Shown: positions 44,502-62,261 of the stretch, in pieces
Position numbering within the stretch: the stretch's first letter is position 1
Layout of the letters: every line of letters starts with the position of its first letter
Assembly: GCA_014706385.1 (NCBI GenBank)
Contig: JACGZH010000008.1
Location: 1 to 64,000 of the forward strand
Reading direction: 5' to 3'
DNA: 64,000 nucleotides
From: Phaffia rhodozyma
Taxonomy: Eukaryota; Basidiomycota; Tremellomycetes; Cystofilobasidiales; Mrakiaceae
The notes under the pieces: model-generated
The model's database searches: none
What the model was told of the DNA's origin: nothing
What the model saw: the letters and a program-made list of their open reading frames with translations, nothing else
Made by a program: the position numbers and the translations under genes

Positions 44502-46934
44502 TCATTTGGATACTTTTGTACTGACAACCACCCTGTGCTTGTCTCTTTCCTTCTGAGGAAGTATCGGACCGCCAGAAAAGGCCAAAATTTGGTATTCTGA
44601 GTTGCGCCTGGTCATCAGCAACGACAACCATAGAGTAAGCTTTTGAACGTGGACTCATATCAAATAGTCGGACAATCTATATCTTACTTGAGCGTTTTAA
44701 GACTAGAGAAGAAAAACGGAAGTGAAAATAATTCCAAGTCAGGGAGCAGCATGCAGGACTAAACAAATCGCATTTGAACGATAACGCACTTGACTCTAAA
44801 ACAGCTTAGTGCGGCCCCAACGTCCTTCCGCCATCTCTTTTCTCTTCCGTTCTCAATTGATACTTTGGCCCGCCTCTTCTTCCTGCTCACACCGATTTCC
44901 ATATGTTCATCCCCTAACATAGTTGAAGATAATTTTGATCTACTCCTATGACCCCAATCCTCCTCCTTCGTATTTGCTTTGACTCTTTCGACCTCTGAAC
45001 CTCCGTTGTCGTCCAAATGTGCGGGCGACTGAGGCTCAAACCCGGATATTGACCTATCATTCGTATTGTCGGCCGGTGAAGGGTCGCAATCTGTCCTCTT
45101 CTCAACCGAAGAAGGTCCGGACGATGACGGAGCTTGTTCCCGACTGTTCTTCAACTCTTCTATGGCAAGCTTCCGGAGATGATCCGGCACCGTTTTGGCT
45201 GGATCAAATAGGAGGAGGTCTGTCGTCGGATGACGTCGTCACGGTAAGGCGATAACGGGAAACATTCTCAAGGAGAGCGCTTGAAAACTTTATCTATTGC
45301 ATCAAGCGTTTGTACGTACTAGTCTCCCCTGAAGAAAGCGTTTCGTAACCAACAATAGTTCGGGAATGGCCTTGGTGCTATAAAGGGCAGTGTACATCAG
45401 TGACGAAATCATTTGATATATAGGCAGTCCGTTGAACCGACCTGTAAGATTAGTGGCAATTTATTACTGATCTTGACACTCTGGCCTCGAGATTTCATCA
45501 TCATGTCAAACGCAGATCCTCCTTTCGTGGTTTCAACAGCAAAGTTACCTGAATTCTATGGGCAACAGCACAAAGGGAGGCGAAAACTTTCAGCTCATTA
45601 ATCCTGTCTCGACACACCAACAGGGGAATTTACAAAATAATTGATAACCCATCGTTGAAGAACGACATGAGGAGGCTGATCTTCTGTCGAGCCAGCTTTC
45701 GGAAAGTCATCTAAGATGATGCAGGAGCCAACTCAGTGTTTAGTACATATGACGAATTGATTCAACAAACGTACACAAATGACACCTATGATTCTCATTG
45801 AATTAGTAAATTCGAGACAAAATGACTGTTCAGCACAAACGCTAAGGTGAAAACATGACAATCAAGCACGTACTGTATTCCAGCGCACATGAGTCCCACC
45901 CAAATGTCGGCTGCTCCGATCCACCTCCTGACTCCTCTCATCTTTCCTTTGAACTGCGATTTACCGACCTCATCAAATCCTTCTCGCCAAGCGTCTTCGA
46001 TCCAACTCTGTAAAGTCCAGACTGATACCCCTTCTCCGTCGTCAACCCCACCTCCGGGGCAGAGAGGATGACCGAGTGCTGAGAAGCACATCTGAAAGTT
46101 TCGGAACCCACATCCCCATGTGAAGTCCCATCCACGACGAGATCTGATATGTGTTGTACCATGGGGAGAACAAAGAACAGCAGAACGTGTTTGGTCGGAA
46201 CTGCTGAGGACCTGATACAAGAGCGGGATAAGGTTCGGACTATAATTAGGCGGAAGAGAGCTTAACGGAGAATGAACAGAAGACCACGAGATATCACGCC
46301 TATCCCGTTTGACTGTCGGTCGCATAGAATTAGGTTTGTGGGTAGCTGGAGAATTTGATTCTTGAGGAGACTCATAGTCTTCCTCATCTTTATACAAGCA
46401 AGGGAAGAGGGAGTATAAACGGTGACGAAATGCGAGCTCATATCGGTCAAATCGCATAGGAGGACGTACCAAAGTGAGAAGCAACATGTGCAGATCTCTC
46501 TTCCACTTGAAGATCTTCTATGGAACATGCACACACTGGACATATGATAGCTTGCCTGAACATGAGATAGTCATTAGCAATCAGAATCAAGATATATCAT
46601 CGTTAAGCAATGTGGGTCAGAACAACTCTTGAACGATCCTGGATTGTTGTAAATTTAGACTCTCACCCTGACGAGGACTTCATACTGCCGTCCTGACAGA
46701 GGACCTCTTCTAATTCCTGACCATCATTCAGTTCTGATACTGCTTGGTCGCATTGAATAGGATCGTCGAAATGAGCTGATACATGGTTTCTACGGTGGAA
46801 CGGTGAGCGAAAACTGAAATGATCAGAGGGAACAGCTCGACTAGATTTAAGCCAAATCTTTATTAGACTTACTGATATATCTTCAACGTAGCGGTCTCTA
46901 CTTCTTCGGTACACACCGGACATGTGTTGAGCAT
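44502..46934 (-). CDS. ZUFSP/Mug105-type (C78) deubiquitinase
   Basis: From MLNTCPVC at 46934, an N-terminal zinc finger (CPVC split from NHVSAHF by an intron) is followed by a second (CPVCACSIEDLQ...HVASH). The peptidase domain has the catalytic WGCGFRNFQM, AWREGFDE, IGAADIWVGL, then PPHVV...W and LYLQHQGHSRTIVGYE with the catalytic His, and LLIFDPA. The end, YQILAFSGGPILPQKERDK, stops at 44502. Family members (human ZUP1, S. pombe Mug105) cleave K63-linked ubiquitin chains. A charged, disordered insertion lies before the last exons, and two tiny exons (15 and 11 nt) are needed to join the C-terminus. Confidence 0.83.
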
Positions 46935-47427
46935 TCTTGCAATATAGGTTGAGGGATGGTGGTCGTTCGTTTGTAGAATTACGTGTCCGGTAACAGCAAA
47001 CTCCCAGCACAGGATTGGATAGATAAGATTACAAATCTTTATCTCTGGCAGTCGCCAGTTCAAAACATATTGATACGCACAAATAACATATATGATACGT
47101 AGCAGAAGCGAAGCCTGTAGGAATGTTATGGCTGAGGAATAAGTGATCTACGATCAAAGAAGACGATGAGAAAGGAACCAAAAGACAAAACCAATGGTAC
47201 AGTGTACCGAAAACCCACTAAGAGAGTAAGGAAAGAACGACCGGAAAGCGAAGACTATGAAAAGCTCAGGTAAAGAGAGAAGATAAAAAATTCCAAAGGA
47301 TCAAAAGCTAGAACCGGTACACTGATGTTGACAAAAAAAAAGAAGAAGAAAGAAAGCATAAACAACAGATAAGATGGAATTACAAGAATGCTCATTCTGA
47401 GGACGAATGCCGAAAATATTTCACAAA

Positions 47428-50400
47428 CTACTCCAAGATCCATTTTTCTACATTTTTTGTATACTTATCCAGAAGCAACATCAGATCCTTCAGCACGAAT
47501 GCAACGATGACTTGTCCAAAGAATTCTGATGTCCGTTTAAGCCTGGCCTCAATCTGGACTCGGATGGAGAGCGGAAGACACAAGTACGGTGCGTTAGGAA
47601 GCGATGGCTTGCTATTGCTGGATACTTGGAGAATGTCAACTATAAGAAAGCAAAAGGCAACCAGCGAAATCAAATCAGGTCTAGATGTGGTGGTGATTAA
47701 CGAGATTATTGGAGAAACGGATCAAGTACATACCTAAAAACTGAGATTGAGCAAAAAGCTTTTTTAAACTACTTGAATAAGCTTGAAGGGTATCGATACT
47801 AGAAGGTTGAAAACATTGATTGAAGCGGCTGTCAACTGGTGCACAATGAGGGCAAGACAGTGGGCATTAACAGCTTACTTCTTTCCATTGGCTAAGCGGT
47901 CCAACCCTCGACTGATTTTGAATCCCCAGTTAGACTATTGACGCGATGTATACATAAAACGAACAACGGATATCAGATGCTGGTGGTCTGTGTTCCGGTC
48001 ATTGAACATGCAACACAAAGACTTACTCCTCCGTTTTTGCCCTTCTTACTATGTTGTACCACATTTTTCTTCGCCAGCGTCGTCTGCACAGTCTCCATCA
48101 CGTTCTCCCAAGAATCCAACAAACTCAAGAATTCTACTCCAATTGCAGCCAACTTTGAGTTTGACCCCATATCAGTTGGCGTGATAGTTGACACAAGCGG
48201 CATCGAGGTTTTTTCCATCGCCTGAAGATAGTCCACCAACACATGGATGACTTGAACCTTGGTATCCACGGCTTGAAGGAACACTCCGGTCTGAAACCAT
48301 ACTCCGGACGGTACATGAAGTCTAGGTGTTAGATAGCTACCTCCAGATGTGACCATTGTCAACCTTAATGCGCGCATTATATGAAATGGGCGACGAAGTA
48401 CATTAGACGGGACAGGTTCGAGCAGGGTTGTCCGCGATTCTTCTCGGGTCTGAGCGCTCGGAAGAGGCAACGCAGGAGTTGTTGTAGATGTCGTACGGGC
48501 GAGTGGAGGGCTCATCGCAAACTGGTCCGTGCTCTGATGGTTTAGCATCCGGTCATGGCCATTGTTTGGAGGAGAAGTCGACAAAAGCGACGGACTTCCC
48601 TCGATGGTGCTGACTGATAGAGGAATCGATGGGTACAGAGAAGAATGACCCGAGATAGACCGTCCATTCAGAGAGGAGCCTAGTAATTGGTTAGGCGACT
48701 GGCTCTGAACTGTAACAAGTTGAGTCGGTGGAGAAAGTTCTTTGCGAGCGATTAAAGAAACAGAAGAAGGGAAAGGAGTGGAAGAGTTGAAAAGTTCAGA
48801 CGAAGGAGTCTCGGCCATTATCGGCCGTTGGTTCGATTGAGAAAGAGCTCGATCCTCGTGAGATATGTACCCGCCATATCCCTCTCGTTCACTTGAAGGA
48901 GACAAATCCGGTATCGAGAGTGCTACTGAAGCTTCGGCTTGTGCTTCTTGAGAAAGGGGCTGTTCAACTCTTCGCTCGATTGAGCGTTCCGACGCAGGTT
49001 TGGTATCAATATCTGATAACTCGCCTTCTGTGCCCATCTCGAGCTCTTTGGCAATCGACCTTGGGCTTTCCTGGACGTCCTCCAAAACATGCTTCCGAGT
49101 TTTGGCTGTTACATCCATCGCCTCTTTTGCGCCTGCGTTGTCATCACTGAGCAGACCCAGACTTTCTATCAGACTTTGTCGACGCTGGAACGCAGACCTG
49201 TCTGGTTCGTCGCCCAAAGATCTTGAATTAGGAGTATGAGAGGGAGGAAGATTTCCCTGTGTGTTCAATTCAGGATTGACGTTCAAGGTCGGAATTGTTC
49301 TTGATTGATCAGCAGACTCATCAGATGATATCTGAGCGTTGGAAAGTTGGTTGTTTAGAGGAGACACAGGTGTATTATGTATAAGTTGAGTTCGAGAATG
49401 ATGGGACGATCGATAGGAGGAAGTGGTGGATGCTGATCGATCCAGATACGATATGTGGGAAGGCTCGGTTGTGCTCGTTCCGGGCAGCGATTCGGCTTCT
49501 GTAGCTGTGTATGAGAGGCGCCTTGGACGGTGAAAGGAAGACATCACAAGGGGCACAATCGACTCTGACGAGGATGAGGTTGTTCTCGACATGGTAGGTG
49601 AAATAGCCCGGACAGGAGCAGGAGAAGAACCACGATCCAGCCGGGTTCTGTAGTGATCTGATTCTAGAGTGGGGTCGGACAAGAAAGAGACGTCCGGGGG
49701 ATTAAGCTGTTCTTGAAGCATGGATATGCGAGATAAGTACGCATCATGCTGAGAAAATTGAAAATCAGCCGAACAGCCAAAGGAAAGTTGTCAAATTCGC
49801 TTGATCCTTCCTATCTCTCCTTTCTCCTCATTTAAGGAAATACCAAGCCACTCACAATTCCTTTCAATGTCAATCCTTGATCGTCTCTACCGTCTCCTAT
49901 ACCGGCCTTCGACTGATTCCCTCGACTCTCAATCCGTGCTATAACGATTCTTAGCATCGACACTGTTTCCTGGTACCTGACGACTGCTTCATGGAAATCT
50001 TGAGCTTGATCAAGTCCAACGGCTATCTGAGCCAAATCCAATGCTTGCTGTAGCAGCAATCTTGACGGTGTTCTCGGCATCCCAACAGACGATCGGTCAA
50101 AAAAGGAAAGACCCTGGGATTGCGTTGAGAATGAAGGCCGGGCGGATAACAGAAGGGAATTACGGGAGGGAGACGTCGAGATCGTTTGCGATCTTACGGG
50201 CTGTATCACGCTTGGCTGAACTGAAGGCAGGGCCTGTTGCCGATGAGGATTGAACGAACGCCCTTGAGAATGTAAGTTTGGACGTGACGAAGGGTCGTAC
50301 GCGTGTGATCCGAGAAAGGGAGCGTTGTAGGATTGATCGTGACCCGATGGACGAAAAGGAGCAGAAGAAGACTGTTCTGGAGAGAAAGAAGACGATGATG

Positions 50401-50854
50401 ACGAAGAGCGAGTTGTTGACCTCGTTGCGAGCGGAATAGAAACTGGCGGATCAAGACCAGCAGAGGAGAGTGATTGAGTTGGTAGGCCAGGAAGGGCGTC
50501 GGTAGCTACCAAAGCGTTTGTGCCAGAGATGAGTGAGAGGAAGATACGAAAACGAAGGTATAAGTCAACATGAATACAACGTAAAAAAATACGATGCAGG
50601 GCAATCCTTTCCGATGTGTTAATGCATAACCATCAGGCAGTAAAAACGATATAAAAAGGAGTCTAGTTCCGAACGAGGCGGAGTCTAGGATAGGAGAAAC
50701 AACTCCCCAGAGAATACTTGCTCCTGCAAGAAAACGAAGCAGTAAGAGCATCAGATTAAGAAGTGTGCTTACGCGGAGGTCCTGGAGGAGGCAACGAAGA
50801 TAAGGGATGGGTCGGAGAATTGGATGTTTTGATGATAGAACTAGCAAGCATCAT
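47428..50854 (-). CDS. MIT-domain protein
   Basis: From MMLASSIIKTSNSP, the first exon joins a Ser/Pro-rich region. An MIT-like three-helix domain follows (LLLQQALDLAQIAVGLDQAQ to RYQETVSMLRIVI, then GLTLKGIHDAYLSRISML). A long disordered part comes next, then a conserved C-terminal part (RRPFHIMRALRLTMVTSGG, LHVPSGVWFQ, KISRGLDRLANGK, LQAYSSSLKKLF, KDLMLLLDKYTKNV). MIT domains bind ESCRT-III tails, so a role in endosomal or membrane-remodelling traffic is likely. The specific protein is not identified. The stop is at 47428. Confidence 0.75.
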
Positions 50855-51284
50855 TCTCGATCGGGAACCAAGCAGGTCAATCAAGGGACGAATATATTTG
50901 AAACCTAGCTGTGCTGGCAGCCGTTGCACGACTGTTGACAAAAGATTATATGTGCCGAAGACCCCTTGCGAGACCTCTATCTAAATAACAGAGAGAGGGC
51001 AAGAGGACACAACGTCAGGTCCAAGGGTATTTGCCGAGTCGGATTCCGGAGAGAAGAAGACAAAGATGGTGAAGAAGGATTGGTGTTTGTTGACCAAATA
51101 TGATGAAACCCCAAAAACGGAGGGCGCTTTAGCGCCCTCTGCTTTATATTCGAACCGGTATATGTTCATTTTCTCTCATTTTTTTCTATTCAAGTCTCTC
51201 CTTGCAAACACAACAAATAGGCTGATGATCAAATCTACGTTCTATTGACATTCTACATTTTTAATCAGTCAACTCTGGTTATCT

Positions 51285-53592
51285 CTAATTCTGTACCGTG
51301 CTGTCCCGACCGGCCACATCTTTCGCTCGTCTCGCCGAAATATTCTTTTTCAAGAGATGAGCTTTGACGTTCTGTACGAGTGTGACGAAAGAGGAGGTCG
51401 TTAGCACTTCAGGACAAGTGAGGAAAGATTCCGACAAGCTAGAACAACCATACCTCGATAGGAACTTCGTTCCTGTGGAAAATACCTGCAGCAAGAGCAG
51501 CCTCGACGTCCGTCTTTTCAAACACCTCCTCAAAGTCTTCGACCTTGCCGGCTCCAGACGAGGCAACAACTGGAATGTTTACTGCGTTCCTCACCAATCT
51601 CACCAGGTCCAAATCGAAACCTCTTCCACTGCCGTCCCTGTCAACCGAATTCAGAAGAATCTCTCCGGCTCCCAACATCTCAACCCCCTTGGCGAGCTGG
51701 ACTACGTCGATATCCCTCACGGCTCGTCCGCCGTTAATGGTGCACTGATACCACCATGCTTTCGAACGTTCCTCCTCTGTGACATTTCCGGTCGCCTCGG
51801 AACCAACCACGAGCGAAGCAGCGTGAGGACCGAGCGTAGCAGGATCAATTGCAGCATCGACATAGACTCGCTTGGGATCGAACGAGACCACCACGGCCTG
51901 GTTACCGTACGCTCTGGAGATGGTCTCTATTCCGGTCTTCCCGGTCAAGACAGGTTGCGTTCCGGCAGCCTGCCGGGCAAGAAGCTCCTCAACCGCGATC
52001 ACGGCGTCGGACCCAATACTGACCTAGAACCAATATCGAATACAATGAATCTATTTCAGCACACTGGCTCAAGGAATTGGGTTGAAAACTTGAAAGGGAG
52101 AGAATGGAACAAAATATTACCTTGTCAGCACCACTTCGGAAATAAGCACCGGCCACCTCTAGTGCACTTCTCTCTGTGCCATCAGGGTCGACAGTATCCT
52201 TAATTCCTCCTCCTACAGTCAACGGCACAAATACCGTCTCAGCAGCAGCCTCGACAACAGCCAACATTGGTTGGTCGTGTAAAGCGGATTGCCGGAAAGA
52301 AGTGATGTTCAAGAAACAAATCCTTTCGAATTGATTATGGATGTCAAGATGATTTAGACTCTTTGACTCAGTCGTGACACGTAGTATTGAGATAAATTGC
52401 AAACTCACTCGTCTGCGCCTGACTCATAGTACCTCCTAGCCAGCTCGACAGGCTTACCGAGGTTACGGACATCACCAGCATCGGTCGTCTTCTCTCGGAC
52501 ATCGTACTGATCTCCCTTAGTGACAACAAGGTCGCCTGAGTAATGGTATTCAATAGAGCTTAGCCATATGGAAAAAACACGAATTTGAGATTGACCGGCA
52601 AACGAGCTTACCCTGATCGTTCGATCGCACATCTAGACAAGCGACGACTCTCTTAGTGAATCCGTCATTGGCCTTAACAGAAACCTCTCGAGCTTGTTCT
52701 TGTCCGTCAAAGTTTCCGCTAATTTCCTCTACTGGAGCTTTCAGCCAGTTGTCCAACACCTTGAGCCCAGCTTCTCCGGATTTCTCTGGGTGGAATTGAC
52801 AAGCGAGGATGTTTCCTCGCTTGATGGATGAGACAAAAATCTCGTCTCCATATTGAGTGGTCGTGTTTGTCCACGATGAGATAAGCGGGGTTGATCGGAA
52901 AGGAACGGCATACGAGTGAACAAAGTACAAATCCTCAACCTCCTCCTTTACGGGAGGGACCAGGGTTGAGCTCGTTCGGGGTTTGAAAGGCGTAGCCTCA
53001 CTCCATCCCATGTGAGGAATCGACTTTGACTTTCCTGTCGTCTCACTCACTGCCTTGAATCGTTCAACCCGAGCGTCGATAAGACCAAGCCCAGGGATGG
53101 GGTCTCCTTCGTCCGAGCCGGCGAAGAGAACCTGCATACCGATACAAATTCCAAAGTACGGCCGTCCAGAGTGGAGGTAATTTCGAAGAGGCTCAAAGAG
53201 ATTACTGGAGTGGAGAGAGTTAATTGCCTGGGGGAACGCGCCGACTCCGGGAAAGATGAGTTTCTGTTTGAACAAGGAATGAAAGATGCCACGAAAACGA
53301 TAAGAGACGCTGAAACATAGAACAAGTCGAAAAGTTAAGGAGAAAGACGAAAGACATAAGCATACATCAGCCTTTTCAAAATCAGACGCGTCCTTGATCC
53401 ATTCAAACTCGTAACCAAGCTTCTTGATAGAGTTGGCCAAGGATCTGACGTTCTAAAGACCATGCGAATCATCAATGAACGGGCTTTGAATTAGTCTTTG
53501 ATCTTGAGGACACAATCTGACAACGGATGGAGAAGAGGACATACGCCTGCTCCATAGTCGAGCAAAAACAACCTGGGCTTTTTTTCAGACAT
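51285..53592 (-). CDS. HIS7: Imidazole glycerol phosphate synthase (fused HisH-HisF)
   Basis: From [16 protein letters not shown] at 53592, spliced through at least six exons. The glutaminase half shows [21 protein letters not shown] (nucleophile Cys), FVHSYAVPF and CQFHPEKSG (catalytic His/Glu). The cyclase half shows [39 protein letters not shown] and VVASSGAG. The bifunctional protein makes imidazole glycerol phosphate and AICAR in histidine synthesis, linking histidine and purine pathways. Length and domain order match yeast His7. It is head-to-head with the Pmr1 gene (539 bp between starts). Confidence 0.95.
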
Positions 53593-54131
53593 CTTGATTC
53601 AATTGATAGTGAGAGGAGGCGGTGACTCTAGATGTTCGTCGTGTGCTTTAGTTTTGGTCTCAATCTTGCGGTTTTGTACCCTTGCCGGCCGTCAAAGAAT
53701 TCTGGTATATTGAAGAGAAACTGACTCGACTCGAATAGAAAGAGTTGTTGAGAATTTGGATTACCTAATCATATAGTCACGTGCAGAGGGGTACGTGTTG
53801 TGCTGGCACATCTTCATCGTTCAGCCCAAAAACAAAATCTCTACTCAACCGCCACCTATCTCCTTTCCGGATAGATAAAGTCGGCATTAAAGACTATTTG
53901 TACACCTGTGAGTAGAGATCAGGCTTGGGTTCTCTATGTTTCTTGTATACGTTCTGGTGCTTGAGTCAAAGAACGTTCAAGGGCAAATAATTGATGTATA
54001 GATTTCTTGCGTCGTCGTTGATTGTAAAGATATAAAACCAGATTGGCCTAACAGTTGTACAACCTACAACGACATATCCTGGGGTTTATCACAACTCTAC
54101 GTGTACTTTGACCTTCCGAGCTCCTCCGAAA

Positions 54132-58209
<4,078 letters not shown>

Positions 58210-58894
58210 AAACTAGAACGGCTCTTTTCTCTCTTCTTTTTGAAACTCGAGGCGTATCCTATTTGTTTCTGCTCCCTTGCCTATCATTTTATGTCGACAT
58301 TAGATGCTATTTTGTTTTAATTTCTCGCATGAGGTCGATCGTCCGCTGATGGTCAGGTTTCACCTGAGCCCGCAGTCGTTAGCCGAATTCGATACCCGGT
58401 AGACTCGGACATCTCGGAGGGACTTGATAGCCTAAGCGCAACTGTTGATTCGAATAAGCGAGCGAACAATTCTTTCAGAGAGACGACTCGACTTGGTCAG
58501 CGTTAAGCGCATGAACTTGTTTCTTTGTACTCAGTCGTGATAATGTTGAAAAGTCGAACTTGAAAAAGAAAGAAATAGGGAAGGAACGTGTGGGACAAGG
58601 CAAGAGGGGCCCGTAGAAAAGAAGAGAAATTTCAGATAAGGGCGACAACGCCAAATATTTTTTTCCGTAGATGCCATTCCTTGGTAAATTAACCGGTCGA
58701 GTTATTCAGCCTGCCATAGGCATATCGGTTGTTTCTCGATCAGCTTTCTTAGCTTCGTTGTCCGCTTCTCTCATCCACATTCCTCCTGATTCGGATCTAT
58801 CTCCTCAGCCTGGTCAAGGAATCAGTTCGCCCACCGATCCAAATTAGTGGCCTCTCAATTGACTTCTCCTTTTACTCAAGATAAGCAGAGCATA
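58210..58894. other. Intergenic region
   Basis: Holds the 3' region of the pump and the presumed promoter of the permease; no gene seen. Confidence 0.5.
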
Positions 58895-61800
58895 ATGTCG
58901 TATCAAACCCCCCATGCGAGCGAGTCGATTGAACTCGGAGAAAAATCTTCTGACCTGAAGGATACCTCTGAAGTAGAGGATATCCTTCCAACTCCGGTTC
59001 TAGGCGAAGAGACTACCATCCAGTCGTCCAAGAAGAAGCGATTTTTGGGATCAGGCTCAAACTTGACCATTCGTGGAATGAAGAGTCGGCATCTGACGTT
59101 TATTGCTATCGGTAAGTCCGGACTTTTCTTCTCCTTTAATTATGCTAGTGAAGAAATGAGCCTTCCTTGTTGACGATCGGGCAACAAACGTCTCATTCGT
59201 CTCGGATGAATTATTGTCAAACTCTTCCTCTCCGAAATCATGCCTTCTCCTCACAGGTGGAACGATTGGAACTGGAATCTTTTTGTCTGCAGGAACATCC
59301 GTGGCCACTGCCGGTGCCGGCGGAGCTCTTTGCGTGAGTTCACAATCCAAGAAAACAAAAGAGGACGCTTCGTGTCTGATAGTTCTACTGCTTTACTTTC
59401 TGTTAGGCCTACGGTCTCATTGGAATCTTCGTGTATGGAGTAGTCTTGACCTTGGGCGAAATGTCTGCGTTGATTCCGGTAAATGTCTTAGCGCTTTTTG
59501 ACACCCGAAGTAGCGATTACTATATTGACAGCGAGTCGGACGATCATGCCGATCAACCCGATTTGTAGGGCTCCGGAGCGTTTGCTACCTATGGTGATCG
59601 ATTCGTTTCCCCTGCTCTTGGATTCACTCTCGGATGGTGAGTCTTTCATCACTGGCATCTTTTTTCTCCCTTCAAGCTAACCTTGATCGATCTATCCCAC
59701 ATCTCACAGGAACTACTTTTTGCAGGTGAGGTTTTGTTCACGGTTTCTCATCAAGCTTTACACTCAACACTGACTTCATGCGGATATGTACCTACAGTGG
59801 AACTTGTCTATCCCATCCGAGTTGATCGCTGCTTCTGTCATCTTGAACTACTGGACCCAAACACTTCAAGCTTGGCAATGGTCTGTTGATTTGCAAACGG
59901 AAGTTGTCTCTACTTCATACTGGCATGACGTGATTTTTCTTGAACTTTCAGGGCTCTCGTCATTATCGTTCCCGTTTTCGCCTTCCAGTTGATCAACGTT
60001 CGAGCCTTCGGTGAGTACATCTCCGTTTTGCTCTTGTACGAGTCAATCAGTTATGATAACCATTCTACCTAACTTTGCATGATCACAGGTGAGGCTGAGC
60101 TATGGCTCTCATCCATCAAAGTTCTCTTGATCATCGTCTTTATTCTGTGAGAATCATACCTTCTTCGCATCTTGTCTTCCTTGAATTCTACTATCAACCA
60201 GCACTGACGTTACCTGATATCATCCGCGTAAACGCGTCAACTTTGGACATCTCAGCGTCGGTTTGATCTACAACTGGGGAGGAGTCATCGGTCATCCTGG
60301 ACCTGGGTTATCTAACTTCAAGGATGGACCCTTCTTCGGAGGTTTCGCCGGATTTGCTCAAGTATGCATTTACTCTGCACGTATGACTCTACATGCACAT
60401 GGTGTTGACTAATCCTGTTTTGTTTTAGTCCTTCACCTATGCGTTCTTTAGTTTCGGAGGTTGTGAGCTCGTATCGCTGGCCGCCGGTGAGACATCAAAG
60501 CCCCACAAATCTGTGCCTCGCGCGATCAAGGCAACCTTCTTCCGGTTTGTCCATGTCGTGTCGTCTCTGATCTGCAAATGTGCCTAACAGAATGTATTGA
60601 CAACGCTTGCCGTCGCTTCGCTTGAATCTCTGTAGGACTCTTCTGTTCTACATCATGACGATCCTGGTCATCGGATTAAACATCAACCACAATGATGAGT
60701 CTCTCTTCACCGCCGACAGCGATTCCAGTGTAGCCGCTTCGCCTATCACCGTTGTCTTGTTCGTTCTATATTTCTGTTCTAAATCGTTTTTGTAGTTTGA
60801 GCGAAAGATCTGACAATTCATGCGCTGCTTTGTGTTTAGTAAAATGGCCGGTTTCGGAGGTGGAGTTCATCTTGTCAACGCCGTGCTTCTTACCGCCGTT
60901 CTATCGGCCACCAACTCTTGTTTCTATGCTAGTAGTCGAATGCTCATGTCTCTTGCCCAGTATGTCTAAGTCTATTCTTATTTGTTTCTGCACCGTACTT
61001 TGCTCATCTTTGATAATCTTTCACGCGTTTGCGTATGATCTGTTAGGCGAGGCCATGCTCCGAAGGTCCTAGGTTATGTCACTAGCCAGGGAGTTCCTGT
61101 TCCTGCATTGTTGTATGTAGATTCTGTGCCCACTATCAAATTCTCTGTCTTTTCTCCCTCGCTGACATATTTTGCCTTTTCAACTCCATAGGGTTGTACT
61201 GGCTGTGTCCTGTCTTTCATTCCTGGCTACTATCTGGGGAGAAGGTGTTGCTTTTAGATGGTACGCCTATGATCTTTTTGTTACAGTAAACACAATCAAT
61301 GTTACTTTTGCTGATCTGGTTTATCCTCATCTTCAATCTTTACAGGTTCATTAATTTGACCGGAACGTCCTCTTTGTTGACCTGGATTTCTATCGCTTTT
61401 ATCAACTTGCGATTCCGACGGGCGTGGAAGATCCAAGGCCGAGATTTCCTCGATCTTCCTTTCAAAGCTCCATTTTCTCCTTATCTTGCTTGGGTTGCCG
61501 TCATCCTTGGCGCCCTGATCTTCGCTGGACAAGGATGGGCTGCAACTACATATGATTCGGATACTCTTGCCCAGGTTCGATCGTCTCATCTACTTCTCTC
61601 CATATCTCTGACAAGCTTCTAGCTTCAAGTTTGCATGTTGTTCTGATCTTCGTTTTTCGATCGAACAGGACATCGTCGGTGTGTATATCGGAGTTGTTTT
61701 GTTTGGTGGATTCTTCATCGCGTACTGGATTTACCACCTCATCAACTTCCGAGGTCTGCCGCTCTTCGTTCCCGCGCTCGAGGCCGACTTCGAGACTGGA

Positions 61801-61932
61801 GTCGTCTGGAAACGAGGGGAGGGAGCAATTGTTAGAGAGCAGGATAAGGAGGAGAAGATGGCCAAGGAACGAAACGCTAAACCAATTGCGAGAAAGTGGT
61901 ACAAGCTCTTAAGACTCGGCCGACCCCTTTAG
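58895..61932 (+). CDS. Amino acid permease (YAT/APC family)
   Basis: Starts MSYQTPHASESIELG and is broken into about twelve exons. Membrane segments include IGGTIGTGIFLSAG (conserved in TM1), YGLIGIFVYGVVLTLGEMSALIP, PSELIAASVILNYW, NVRAFGEAELWLSSIKV, SFTYAFFSFGGCELVSLAAGE, NAVLLTAVLSATNSCFYASSRML, GHAPKVLGYV and TGTSSLLTWISIAFI. These are the consensus blocks of fungal amino-acid permeases, which import amino acids with protons at the plasma membrane. Substrate specificity cannot be told. The C-terminal tail is basic and cytosolic. An earlier in-frame non-ATG codon exists; the ATG at 58895 is preferred. Confidence 0.9.
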
Positions 61933-62261
61933 ATAGATTTGATCTTTACTCTTATATTGGCCTTAATCTCCTGTGCTTGTACATATAGATCTCTTCGTTT
62001 GCTTCCTTTCATATCTTGTTATATCTCCGCCTTTTATAGTTTCAATCATTTTCTCGATTTGCTTAATTTTGAGAAATATGTGCCATGTGCTTTTGATCTA
62101 GTTAGATCAGATCAGAGCAGATAAACGTTGACTACCAACTGCGTACTCTGTCGTCATCGCCTCAGCTAAGATTGAGAATATGAGTAAACCGCTCCTCTTC
62201 TCCTTTCATTTCTGTTCATCTATCACCCTCTTTCTCTTTGTGTTCCAAAGGGAGTTCGATG

